A stretch of DNA of 19,874 nucleotides from an uncultured Oscillospiraceae bacterium (GCA_910579155.1 CAJTTS010000062.1:1-19874), one strand, 5' to 3'. Counted from the stretch's first letter, positions 1 to 6,765 are shown. Made by a program: numbers and translations. The notes: generated by a model from the sequence alone, not told the origin.

Positions 1-301
1 AGTATACCTCCCGGTAGTCGTCCTCCACCCCCACCTCCTCGGCGGTCTCCAGGGGTACGGTGCGCTTGCGCCAGGGAGAGGCCAGCAGGCTCTTGCACCG
101 ATTCACGGTGCAGCGGATGAGCCACGCCTTGCGGTACTCGTCGCCGTGGAACTTCTCCTCGTGGCGGAAATAGCGCAGAAAAACCTCCTGGAACACGTCC
201 TCCGCATCGGGGACGCTGGCGGTGCGGGCCAGGGCAAGACGGTACACCATATCGCCCCAGCGTTCCACTTCCCGGGTGCGCTGCTCGTCGCTCACGTCCA
301 T
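1..301 (-). CDS. RNA polymerase ECF-type sigma factor (5' part, cut by window edge)
   Basis: Reading the minus strand from the ATG at 301 gives 100 codons without a stop up to the window edge. The product begins MDVSDEQRTREVERWGDMVY, followed by a sigma region 2 signature (DAEDVFQEVFLRYFR, about residues 32-46) and then AWLIRCTVNRCKSLL, typical of the end of region 2 in ECF sigma factors. Sigma region 2 binds core RNA polymerase and the promoter -10 element; region 4 (the -35 contact) would lie outside the window. The GAGGTG ribosome-binding-like sequence directly abuts ATG 301, so the in-frame GTG at 295, six bases downstream of it, may be the real start. The gene has its own leader (302-363) and sits tail-to-head after the ricT terminator, so it is probably a separate unit. 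An anti-sigma gene would be expected further left but cannot be seen. The family is clear; the regulon is unknown. Confidence 0.85.
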   Translation of the reverse strand, partial: MDVSDEQRTREVERWGDMVYRLALARTASVPDAEDVFQEVFLRYFRHEEKFHGDEYRKAWLIRCTVNRCKSLLASPWRKRTVPLETAEEVGVEDDYREVY

Positions 302-316
302 CACCTCGTTTCTTCC

Positions 317-344
317 GCCCCGCCTCGGCCGCGGCGGGGCTTTT
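317..344. other. GC-rich hairpin in the sigma-factor leader
   Basis: Perfect 8-bp arms gccccgcc (317-324) and ggcggggc (333-340) enclose an 8-base loop, with TTTT on the plus strand at 341-344. On the minus strand it falls between the putative promoter and the start codon of the sigma gene, where it has A's before it and no U-run after it. It is therefore not a terminator for that gene. It might fold in the mRNA leader or weakly terminate plus-strand transcripts. The stem is seen; the role is inferred. Confidence 0.5.
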
Positions 345-357
345 GCGCCTGTCACTT

Positions 358-387
358 ATAATACCCCGGACAGGGCGAAATGGTTGC
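358..387 (-). promoter_or_regulatory. Possible ECF-type promoter for the sigma-factor gene
   Basis: On the minus strand GCAACCATTT (387-378) is followed, after 14 bases, by TATTAT (363-358). The first block resembles the AAC-containing -35 elements of ECF-sigma promoters, and no TTGACA-like hexamer is present at the right distance from TATTAT. ECF sigma genes often transcribe themselves, so autoregulation is plausible. The match is loose and the call is tentative. Confidence 0.3.
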
Positions 388-395
388 GCGGGTGG

Positions 396-421
396 AAAAA
401 AGCCCCGCCGGGTGGCGGGGC
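396..421 (-). terminator. Rho-independent terminator after ricT
   Basis: Minus strand: perfect 8-bp GC arms GCCCCGCC (421-414) and GGCGGGGC (409-402), a 4-base loop, then six T's (401-396). It lies 7 bases after the ricT stop codon and closes the leftward gene train. Confidence 0.9.
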
Positions 422-428
422 CTTGGGG

Positions 429-1667
429 TCAGGATTGGGGCGGCTGGGCGCCCTGTCCGCCGCCGGGCTTACGGCGGTGGTGGGGGCGGTAGCGCCGTTT
501 GTGGTTTTGGTTCTGCCTTTCATCTGCCTGAACGGGCTGGGCGTCCTTTTGGGGGGCGGGTTTGGGCTGACTTTGCTTCTGAGCGGCGGGCTGCTGCTGG
601 CGGGGCTGGCCCTGGGGCCTGCCCTGCCCCTGGCCGGAGCGGTTCTGCCCGCCCCGGCCGCGGCGGTTCCCCTGCTTCCGGCTCTCGGCGGGCTTGGCCT
701 GGTTGGCGCCGTCGCTCAGATAGCGCTCCAGCACCTGGCCCAGGTCGGCGGGGCCCTCCGGGCGGCCGCCGGAGCGGATGCGCTCCCCATGCTCGGTGCG
801 AAGCTGCTCCAGCTCCGCCTTGGGGGGCGGCTCATAGCCCTCGGGGCGCTTGCCCTTGCCGCTGCGGACCACCCGGATCTCCTCGGGGAAATAGGCCTTG
901 GGCTGCTCCGAGGAGTCCTCCAGGCGGATTTTCACCTGTTCCTTCAACAGGTTGACGGCGGAGACGGTGCCCGCTCCGTCGGGGCACTCCACAAAGGAAT
1001 CCTGTTTGGGGCAGCGCTTCACCGCGTCCTCATAGGCCCCTTGCTCGTATTTCAGGCAGCACATCAGCCGCCCGCAGGTGCCGGAGATTTTTGTGGGGTT
1101 CAGGGACAGGTTCTGGGTCTTGGCCATCTTGATGGACACGGGCTGGAACTCATCCAGGAACTGGGCGCAGCAGAAGGGCTTGCCGCAGATGCCGAAACCG
1201 CCCAGCATCCGGGCTTCGTCCCGCACGCCGATCTGCCGCAGCTCGATGCGGGCCCGGAAAATGCCCGCCAGGTCCTTTACCAGGGCGCGGAAGTCCACCC
1301 GGCCGTCGGAGGTGAAGAAGAAAATGATCTTGTTGCCGTCAAAGCTGTACTCCACCTGCACCAGCTTCATGTCCAGGCCGTGGCGCTCCACCAGCTTCTG
1401 GCAGGTGCGCAGGGCGTCCTTCTCCTTGCCCCGGTTCTCCCGGACCTGCTTTTCGTCCTTCTCCGTGGCCAGGCGGACCACCGGACGAAGGGGTTGCACC
1501 ACCGATTCGTCCTCCACCATGGTGTTGCGGCGGACGCAGGAGCCGTATTCCAGGCCCTTGCCCGTCTCCACGATGACGTTCTGGCCCTCGGCCACGGTGA
1601 GGCCCGCGGGGTCGAAATAGTATTGCTTGCCGCCCGGCCGGAACCGGACGCTGATGATTTCCGTCAT
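429..1667 (-). CDS. ricT: RicT/YaaT (PSP1-domain) regulatory-complex protein
   Basis: The 412-residue protein matches the PSP1/RicT family. Residues 1-267 hold the conserved core with CGKPFCC (C161, C166, C167) and TCGRLMCC (C198, C203, C204), plus C219 and C228. In Bacillus subtilis RicT acts with RicA and RicF, carries iron-sulfur clusters, supports RNase Y-dependent mRNA maturation, and influences Spo0A phosphorylation, competence and biofilm formation. The cysteines shown are the likely cluster ligands. The C-terminal ~140 residues (from ~270) are an extension rich in Gln, Arg, Gly and Pro, absent from the ~275-residue Bacillus protein, and look disordered and possibly RNA-binding. The start ATG has GGAGG eight bases upstream. 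The gene follows holB by 24 bp, the same order as in Bacillus (holB-yaaT), which supports the call. A terminator follows directly. Confidence 0.93.
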   Translation of the reverse strand: MTEIISVRFRPGGKQYYFDPAGLTVAEGQNVIVETGKGLEYGSCVRRNTMVEDESVVQPLRPVVRLATEKDEKQVRENRGKEKDALRTCQKLVERHGLDMKLVQVEYSFDGNKIIFFFTSDGRVDFRALVKDLAGIFRARIELRQIGVRDEARMLGGFGICGKPFCCAQFLDEFQPVSIKMAKTQNLSLNPTKISGTCGRLMCCLKYEQGAYEDAVKRCPKQDSFVECPDGAGTVSAVNLLKEQVKIRLEDSSEQPKAYFPEEIRVVRSGKGKRPEGYEPPPKAELEQLRTEHGERIRSGGRPEGPADLGQVLERYLSDGANQAKPAESRKQGNRRGRGGQNRSGQGQGRPQGQPRQQQPAAQKQSQPKPAPQKDAQPVQADERQNQNHKRRYRPHHRRKPGGGQGAQPPQS

Positions 1668-1691
1668 GGGGGTGTCCTCCGTAGAATAAAT

Positions 1692-2441
1692 TCAGAAAAT
1701 ATGGGTGACCAGCAGCGCCAGGGTGTGGCCCGCGCCGGGGTTGTACACCGCGCTGTCCCGGCAGGTTTTCAGCGCCGAGAGCACCTTCGCCCCCCGCCGG
1801 GGATGGGCCGCCAGGAGGCGGGAGGCCTGGTTCTCTGCCTCCGCCAGGAGGGCTCTGAGCTGGTCGGCCTTGGGCTTTTGCAGCTCCAGCTCCACCAGGG
1901 CGCGGGCCACCGACAGCTCGTCCCCCGTGAGCAGCAGCTCGGCCAGGGCGGTAGCCTGGGCCAACAGCTCCGGGTCGGGGGCCGGGGCCTCCGGGGGCAG
2001 GGCCAGGGGCTCGCACCGGGAGCGGATGGTGTCCAGCAGTTTGCCCCGCTGGTCCGCCGGCAGCAGGAAGGCCGCGTAAGCGGGGCCCTCCTCCAGCACC
2101 TTCAGCAGGGCGTTCTGGGCGGGGGGGTTCATGGCGTCCGCCGGGTCGATGATATATACCTTCCGTCTGCCCTCGTTGGGGCGGACGTAGGCGTCGGAGC
2201 GCAGGGCGCGGATCTGGTCCACGGTGATTTCCCTCTTGCCCGGGATGGGGGCGGTGCGGGAGACGTCGGGGTGGGCGCCGGACGACACCTTCCGGCAGGC
2301 GCGGCATTGGCCGCAGGGGACGTTTTGCCCCGTACTCTCGCACAGGTAAGCCGCAGCCAGGCGGTTTGCCAGGGCGGCGCGGCTGTCCCCGCTCCCTCCG
2401 GTAATGAGGTAGGCGTGGGACAGGGGGGTTGGCAGCTCCAT
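1692..2441 (-). CDS. holB: DNA polymerase III, delta' subunit
   Basis: The 249-residue protein has the N-terminal AAA+ part of clamp-loader delta' subunits: HAYLITGGSGDSRAALA with a degenerate P-loop (residues 9-25), a zinc module C34-C43-C46-C49, then DVSRTAP, the ITVDQIRAL segment, IIDPADAMNPPAQNALLKVLEE (97-118) and the SRC motif at 141-143. Delta' is a structural clamp-loader subunit that helps load the beta sliding clamp onto primed DNA. The degenerate P-loop fits its lack of ATPase activity. At 249 residues it is shorter than the ~330 usual in Bacillus, and the C-terminal collar domain looks reduced. AAGGAGG sits nine bases before the ATG. Linkage to ricT 24 bp downstream is the conserved Firmicutes arrangement. 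Confidence 0.92.
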   Translation of the reverse strand: MELPTPLSHAYLITGGSGDSRAALANRLAAAYLCESTGQNVPCGQCRACRKVSSGAHPDVSRTAPIPGKREITVDQIRALRSDAYVRPNEGRRKVYIIDPADAMNPPAQNALLKVLEEGPAYAAFLLPADQRGKLLDTIRSRCEPLALPPEAPAPDPELLAQATALAELLLTGDELSVARALVELELQKPKADQLRALLAEAENQASRLLAAHPRRGAKVLSALKTCRDSAVYNPGAGHTLALLVTHIF

Positions 2442-2477
2442 GGTCCTGCGCCTCCTTGCTCATGTCACAGCGTTTTT

Positions 2478-2517
2478 TCACGTCACAGCCGCAAAGCGCT
2501 TTGTGGCGTGGGCGTGA
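2478..2517. repeat. Imperfect 40-bp palindrome in the holB leader
   Basis: The core arms GCCGCAAAGC (2488-2497) and GCTTTGTGGC (2498-2507) are complementary apart from one G-T pairing. The outer flanks TCACGTCACA and GTGGGCGTGA pair partly. There is no T-run on the 3' side in either direction that would make it a normal terminator; on the minus strand AAAAAA follows. It separates the decarboxylase gene from holB, so it could be an mRNA hairpin or a protein-binding dyad. Confidence 0.5.
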
Positions 2518-2519
2518 AA

Positions 2520-3833
2520 TCATATTATAACATCTGCCATGCAGGTATTATATCCTATTTCACGCAAATAGGCCAGATGTTTTTTTTCAATTCGCTCACC
2601 GGGGGCGATGACCGGCACGCCGGGAGGATAGGGGGCGATCTGGCAGGCCGCGATCCGGCCCGCGCTGTCCGCCAAGGGAAGGGGCTCTCTGGGGGCGAAC
2701 AGGGCCTGGCGAGGGGTGAGAGCCGCCTCCGGCAGATCCGGCGGAGGCGGGCAGGGGGCGGCGGGGCCGGTCAGGTTTGTTTCCGCCAGGGCGCGCTCCA
2801 GGCGGTTTACCTCCGCCTCCCCGTCGGCGCAGGTGAGGATGCACACCACATGGCCCCGGTCGGCCATCTCGCAGTACACCCCCCGCTCCCGGAGGGCGTC
2901 CGCCAGGGCGAAGCCGTCCGGGCTGTGGAGCGTCAGGCGGGTAGGGTCCAGGGTCAGGCCGTCTTGTTCGGCGAGGGAGGGCCAGCGGCGGCGCAGGGTG
3001 TCCGCCAGGCGGGCGGTTTCCCGGTAGCGGGCGGCGCCTTCCCCCTCCATGTAGTCCCGGACCGGGTCCAGGGCGGACATGAGGACGTAAGACGGGGACG
3101 AGGTGCCGTACACCGAGCCCCAGCGCTGGAGGTCCGACAGGGAGAAGCCGTTGGCGAACAGCAGGGCGGTCTGACCGGGGGCGGGAAGGGTCTTATGGGC
3201 GGACGTCACCACCACATCGGCGGCCTGATAACCGGCGTAGCCCAGGAAAGGCAGATGGGCCCCGTGGGCGCCGTCCACCATCAGCTTGGCCCCGTGGGCA
3301 TGGCACACCGCCGCGATGGCAGGGATATCCGACAACACACCGTAATATGTGGGGGATGTGATACAGACGGTTTTGATTTCTGGGCAGTCCGTAAGGGCGT
3401 GTTCCACCGTCTCCGGCAAAATCGGCCCGGCGATCCCCTCTCCCGCCAGCCAGGGGCGCGGGAGGAACCGGGGGGTCAGGTCCAGCAGGGCCAGGGCATG
3501 GTAGGCCGAGCGGTGGCTGCCACGGTCCAGGGCGACCGCGGTCCCCTGTCCCGCCAGCAGGGCCAATCCCGCGTGTACCCCCTGGGTGGAGCCCCCGGTG
3601 AGGAACAGGCAGGAGTCAAAGCCGAAACGATTCGCCCACAGGCGCTCCGCCGCCTGGATGGCGTCGGGCCCGGCCCCGAACAGGTCGCCGGTGGAGCCGT
3701 TTTCCGTGAAGTCCAGCCCGGACGGCCAGGGAAAATTCCCCGGTAAAGGCTTGCCGTGATGGCCGGGCATGTCCAAAAAGAGGGGCCTTTGCCCTGCCAG
3801 CGCCCGGAGGCTGTCGTATAGAGGCGCGGGCAT
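2520..3833 (-). CDS. Orn/Lys/Arg decarboxylase family PLP enzyme (YaaO-like)
   Basis: The 437-residue protein has the aminotransferase-fold major domain of the Orn/Lys/Arg decarboxylase family. It contains DMPGHHG (21-27), FTENGSTGDLF, LTGGSTQG (PLP phosphate contact, 78-85), DRGSHRS (H107 stacks on PLP), VDGAHGAH (D187) and SAHKTLP with the PLP-binding Lys214. The C-terminal region keeps APYPPG (about 400-405) and PGERI. Family members decarboxylate a basic amino acid to a polyamine precursor in the cytoplasm; the exact substrate cannot be read from sequence. It resembles the Bacillus YaaO class, which lies near tmk-holB, and is slightly shorter than that ~480-residue protein. The ATG lies 3 bp after the NUDIX stop with no good ribosome binding site, so translation is probably coupled. 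A more downstream start is possible. Confidence 0.88.
   Translation of the reverse strand: MPAPLYDSLRALAGQRPLFLDMPGHHGKPLPGNFPWPSGLDFTENGSTGDLFGAGPDAIQAAERLWANRFGFDSCLFLTGGSTQGVHAGLALLAGQGTAVALDRGSHRSAYHALALLDLTPRFLPRPWLAGEGIAGPILPETVEHALTDCPEIKTVCITSPTYYGVLSDIPAIAAVCHAHGAKLMVDGAHGAHLPFLGYAGYQAADVVVTSAHKTLPAPGQTALLFANGFSLSDLQRWGSVYGTSSPSYVLMSALDPVRDYMEGEGAARYRETARLADTLRRRWPSLAEQDGLTLDPTRLTLHSPDGFALADALRERGVYCEMADRGHVVCILTCADGEAEVNRLERALAETNLTGPAAPCPPPPDLPEAALTPRQALFAPREPLPLADSAGRIAACQIAPYPPGVPVIAPGERIEKKHLAYLREIGYNTCMADVII
2547..2575 (-). promoter_or_regulatory. Weak candidate promoter for holB-ricT
   Basis: Inside the 3' end of the decarboxylase gene, minus-strand TGGCCT (2575-2570) and a perfect TATAAT (2552-2547) are spaced by 17 bp. 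A second TATAAT lies at 2529-2524 without a recognisable -35. The AT-rich patch is conspicuous in this GC-rich sequence and would allow holB-ricT to be transcribed apart from the upstream genes. The -35 matches the consensus at only three positions. Confidence 0.3.
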
Positions 3834-3836
3834 GGG

Positions 3837-4244
3837 TCAACGGTTTTGGAGGAAGCGGTGGGCTTCCTGAAGGATGGCCTTGTCGGAGGCGTGGGTCAGG
3901 GCCTCCAGCGCCGCGTCGAAGGGCAGGAAGCGGGCGTCCGCCACCTCCTCGGGCTGGCAGGTCAGCCTACCCCCGGACACCCGGGCCAGGAAGAACACCA
4001 CGTCCTTGGTGCAGCCGGGATAGGGGGAATAGGTGATGACCTCCCGGAAGCCGTCCAGGAAGTCCACCGTCAGGCCGGTCTCCTCCATAATTTCGCGGGT
4101 GGCGGTTTCGTGCTCCGTCTCATTGTTTTCCACGTGGCCTTTGCACAGGGTGGTGTGGCCCTGGGTGCTTTTCAGGATGAGGTAATAACGCCGGGTATTT
4201 TCTTGGCGGAAAATAACCGCTCCACAGCTTTTTTCCTGCTTCAT
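3837..4244 (-). CDS. NUDIX hydrolase (MutT/Ap4A-hydrolase type)
   Basis: This 135-residue protein is a single NUDIX domain. The box GX5EX7REUXEEXGU is complete at residues 36-58: G36, E42, R50-E51, E54-E55, G57, L58, so the metal-binding glutamates are all present. NUDIX enzymes cleave nucleoside diphosphates linked to another group. The opening SCGAVIFR and the small size resemble bis(5'-nucleosyl)-tetraphosphatases, but substrate cannot be fixed from this alone. GAGAGGA lies about ten bases before the ATG. It is 27 bp after the PII-like gene and 3 bp before the decarboxylase gene on the same strand, so it is very likely co-transcribed; whether it is functionally linked to either neighbour is unknown. 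Confidence 0.9.
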   Translation of the reverse strand: MKQEKSCGAVIFRQENTRRYYLILKSTQGHTTLCKGHVENNETEHETATREIMEETGLTVDFLDGFREVITYSPYPGCTKDVVFFLARVSGGRLTCQPEEVADARFLPFDAALEALTHASDKAILQEAHRFLQNR

Positions 4245-4271
4245 GGGTTCAGGTCCTCTCTTTGCAAAAAC

Positions 4272-4970
4272 TTATTCGTCCGTCTCGTCCCCGGCCAGCT
4301 CTAAAAGCCGCATGCCCGCCGTGCCGGTGACGGGCAGGGAGAATACGATGGATTTGGCGTCGGTGGACATGCCCGCCTTGTCCATGATGGCCTTCATAAT
4401 GCGGTTTTTGGTGGCGGTTTTCACCACGATGAACACCAGCTCTTTTTCGTTTACCAGGGAGAAGCCCAGGAATTTTTCCGCCTTCTCCATACCGGTGCCC
4501 TTGGCGTGGAGGACGGTGCCGCCTCCGGCCTGCTCCTCCCGGGCGGCGTCCATGATGAGCTCGGTGTGGCCCTGGTTGGCGATGACCACCAGCAGCTCGT
4601 ATTTGGTGTCCTTCAAGGCGCTTTCCTCCCCTGCTCCAAAATCCTGGCCGTCGGTGAAGAAGGCCAGGGACTTTTTCCCCCCGATGCTGCTCACCGGGAC
4701 GATGAAGGCGATGCCTGTGCCGGGCACGTCGATGCGCAGCTCCCGCTGCATGGCGGATTTCACCGAGCGCCAGGTGCTCCGGGTGACAAAGGAAAAGGTG
4801 ACTACCTTCTCCGTTTTCTCCAGGCCGAAGTAGTCCAAAAGCTGGTTGCCCGCCGTACCCTGGGCCAATGTGCTCAGGGTGACGGCGACGCTGTGCGTGG
4901 CGAACAGAGTCAGGAACTGCCTGGCGGAGTCCCTGGGCGCGATGGCGATCATCAAATATAATTCGTTCAT
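4272..4970 (-). CDS. Tandem PII-like signalling protein
   Basis: The 232-residue protein contains two copies of a ferredoxin-like PII-type unit. Unit 1 (about 3-98) opens ELYLMIAIAPRDSARQFL and ends IAFIVPVSSIGG. Unit 2 (about 123-219) opens KYELLVVIANQGHTELIM and ends IVFSLPVTGTAG, and the two align along their length. Classical PII proteins (GlnB/GlnK) are single-domain trimers that bind ATP/ADP/2-oxoglutarate and control transporters such as AmtB. Here two units are fused and the family-typical uridylylated T-loop tyrosine is not evident, so the ligand and partner are unknown. The gene follows the DUF1538 membrane-protein gene on the same strand, separated by 110 bp holding two hairpins, which suggests that the membrane protein is its partner (inference). 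The ribosome binding site is weak (GGGGGAAA). Confidence 0.75.
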   Translation of the reverse strand: MNELYLMIAIAPRDSARQFLTLFATHSVAVTLSTLAQGTAGNQLLDYFGLEKTEKVVTFSFVTRSTWRSVKSAMQRELRIDVPGTGIAFIVPVSSIGGKKSLAFFTDGQDFGAGEESALKDTKYELLVVIANQGHTELIMDAAREEQAGGGTVLHAKGTGMEKAEKFLGFSLVNEKELVFIVVKTATKNRIMKAIMDKAGMSTDAKSIVFSLPVTGTAGMRLLELAGDETDE

Positions 4971-5024
4971 GTTGAGGTTTCCCCCACTTCCGTTGTTGTG
5001 CGGATACTTTGCAAGTGCGCTTGA

Positions 5025-5040
5025 GGTCCGTCAGCGGACC
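5025..5040. repeat. Perfect 6-bp-stem hairpin between the DUF1538 and PII-like genes
   Basis: Arms ggtccg (5025-5030) and cggacc (5035-5040) enclose loop tcag. No U-run follows on the minus strand, so it is not an obvious terminator. It is the downstream member of two stem-loops in this intergenic region. Confidence 0.55.
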
Positions 5041-5054
5041 AAATGTTCTTTTAG

Positions 5055-5080
5055 GTTCTTTTCCGTTCAGGAAAAAGAAC
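5055..5080 (-). repeat. Hairpin immediately after the DUF1538 stop codon
   Basis: On the minus strand GTTCTTTTTCC, loop TGAAC, then GGAAAAGAAC forms a stem with one bulged base, starting at the base right after the stop codon. A further AAAGAAC copy follows. It lacks a terminal U-run. It could protect the upstream message 3' end or set unequal expression of the two genes (inference). Confidence 0.5.
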
Positions 5081-6652
5081 CTACAGCTCAATGATGGCGT
5101 CGTCGTCCAGGTCGGCGAAGGACGGCGCCGGGGCGGGGCGAGCCGGGGCGGACGTGCGCTGGCGGAACTGGTAGACCATGCCCAGAATCTGGATGGTAAT
5201 GAGGGGCGTCATGGCCACCATGGACACCACGCCAAAGGCGTCGGTGACGATGTTCCCGCCCACCGCCACACAGGCCCCCTGGGCAAAGGGCAGCAGGAAG
5301 GTGGCCGTCATGGGGCCGGAGGCCACGCCGCCGGAGTCAAAGGCGATGGCGGTGAAAATCCGGGGGACAAAAAAGGACAGCACGATGGCGATGGCGTAGC
5401 CCGGCGCCAGGAACCACAGGATAGACACCCCCGTCAGCACCCGCACCATGGCAAGGCCGATGGACACCGCCACGCCGATGGACAGGCTCATCCCCATGGC
5501 GGCGCCGGAGATGGCGCCGTCGGTGATCTCCTCCACCTGCCTGTTCAGCACGTAGACGGCGGGCTCCGCCTTGACGATGAAGTAGCCGATCACCATGCCC
5601 ACCGGGATGATGATCCAGGGGTGAGACAGCCCGGCCATCACCTGGCCTAAGTAGTTGCCCGCGGGCATGAAGCCCACGTTGGCCCCGGTAAGGAAAAGCA
5701 CCAGGCCGATGTAGGTATAAACCAGCCCCACGCCGATTTTTTTCAAGGTTCGGGGGGACAGTTTGAGGACCGCCAGATGGAACAGGCCGAACAGCGCCAC
5801 AATGGGCAGCAGGGAAACGGCGATCTCCCTGATGTAGGTGGGCAGGCGGTCACGGAACAGCGCCCACAGCTCCACCGAGTCGGCGATCTCCGGCAGGACG
5901 GGGGCGGTATAGGCGCCGTCCTCGGGCCGGTAGATCATGCCCAGAATGAGGATCGCCAGGATGGGACCCACCGAGCACAGGGACACCAGGCCGAAGCTGT
6001 CGTCCGCCGCGTGGCGGTCGCTTCGGATGGCGGAAATGCCCACGCCCAGGGCCATGATGAAGGGCACCGTCATGGGACCGGTGGTAACGCCGCCGGAGTC
6101 AAAGGCCACCGCCAGAAAATCCTTGGGTACAAACAGGGCCAGGACAAACACCGCGATGTAAAAAAACACCAGCACGGGCGGAAGAGAGACGCCGAAGAGC
6201 ATACGCAGCAGGGCCAGCACCAGGAAGATGCCCACCCCAGCCGCCACCGCCAGGATCAACACCGTGTTGGGCACGGCGGGCACTTGCCCCGCCAGCACCT
6301 GGAGGTCCGGTTCCGAGATGGTGATAAGGAAGCCCAGCAGGAAGCCCATAACAATGATGACGGGCAGCTTGCGGCTGCGGGTGACAGCGGCGCCCACCCG
6401 CTCCCCCATAGGAGTCATGCTGGCCTCCGCCCCTAGGGTGAAGAACATCATGCCCACCACGATCATGGCCGCGCCCAGCAGAAAGCACAACAGAATGCTG
6501 GGTGAAATGGGGGCCACGCTGAAGCACAGCACCACTACGATGCCGATGATGGGCAGCACCGCTTTCAGGGCCTCCAGCAGTTTTTCCTTGAGCTTTGGGA
6601 GAGAGCCGCGCAACTGCTCCACCATCCTTTCCGTTGGCAAATACTCCACCAT
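5081..6652 (-). CDS. DUF1538-family integral membrane protein, internally duplicated
   Basis: From ATG 6652 the protein is 523 residues and strongly hydrophobic, with roughly a dozen membrane segments from about residue 31. Two homologous halves are plain: AFDSGGVTTGPMT (183-195) matches AFDSGGVASGPMT (437-449), EPDLQVLAGQV (114-124) matches EPAVYVLNRQV (363-373), and each half ends in a DxFG(L/V)VS stretch followed by ILGM(I/V)Y. The repeat distance is about 250 residues. I recognise this as the DUF1538 family, whose function is not established; inverted or parallel duplicated halves with conserved polar motifs in the membrane suggest a transporter (inference). The C terminus ends in an acidic tail, DLDDDAIIEL. 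Upstream in-frame TTG (6679) overlaps the promoter and is unlikely; ATG 6625 is the alternative. The next gene encodes a tandem PII-like protein. Confidence 0.8.
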   Translation of the reverse strand: MVEYLPTERMVEQLRGSLPKLKEKLLEALKAVLPIIGIVVVLCFSVAPISPSILLCFLLGAAMIVVGMMFFTLGAEASMTPMGERVGAAVTRSRKLPVIIVMGFLLGFLITISEPDLQVLAGQVPAVPNTVLILAVAAGVGIFLVLALLRMLFGVSLPPVLVFFYIAVFVLALFVPKDFLAVAFDSGGVTTGPMTVPFIMALGVGISAIRSDRHAADDSFGLVSLCSVGPILAILILGMIYRPEDGAYTAPVLPEIADSVELWALFRDRLPTYIREIAVSLLPIVALFGLFHLAVLKLSPRTLKKIGVGLVYTYIGLVLFLTGANVGFMPAGNYLGQVMAGLSHPWIIIPVGMVIGYFIVKAEPAVYVLNRQVEEITDGAISGAAMGMSLSIGVAVSIGLAMVRVLTGVSILWFLAPGYAIAIVLSFFVPRIFTAIAFDSGGVASGPMTATFLLPFAQGACVAVGGNIVTDAFGVVSMVAMTPLITIQILGMVYQFRQRTSAPARPAPAPSFADLDDDAIIEL

Positions 6653-6669
6653 TTTAACACGTATCCAAT

Positions 6670-6698
6670 AGTATATCAAAAAATATAAGGATTGCCAA
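6670..6698 (-). promoter_or_regulatory. Sigma-A promoter for the leftward DUF1538-PII gene train
   Basis: Minus strand TTGGCA (6698-6693), a 17-bp spacer, then TATACT (6675-6670). Transcription would start about 10-15 bases before ATG 6652, giving a very short leader. This supports ATG 6652 (or 6625) over the upstream TTG as the start. Confidence 0.65.
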
Positions 6699-6765
6699 CA
6701 CCTGAGCAGGAATTTTTAGAACTGTTTACAATTCGACAAAACAGACAGAAAAAAATGGTTTGCGG

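Noticed and set aside
1339..2523. A 394-codon minus-strand frame over holB and the start of ricT
   Set aside because: It overlaps two well-supported genes in another frame and is rich in Gly, Pro and Arg, as expected of an out-of-frame reading of GC-rich genes.
222..3746. A stop-free plus-strand frame of over 1,100 codons
   Set aside because: It runs antisense across ricT, holB and the decarboxylase gene, has low-complexity Gly/Ala/Leu/Arg composition and no domain I recognise. It is a by-product of GC-rich codon use in the real minus-strand genes.
4990..5080. Small plus-strand gene beginning near the PII-like start
   Set aside because: The short frame lacks a ribosome binding site and its sequence is explained by hairpins and antisense to DUF1538.
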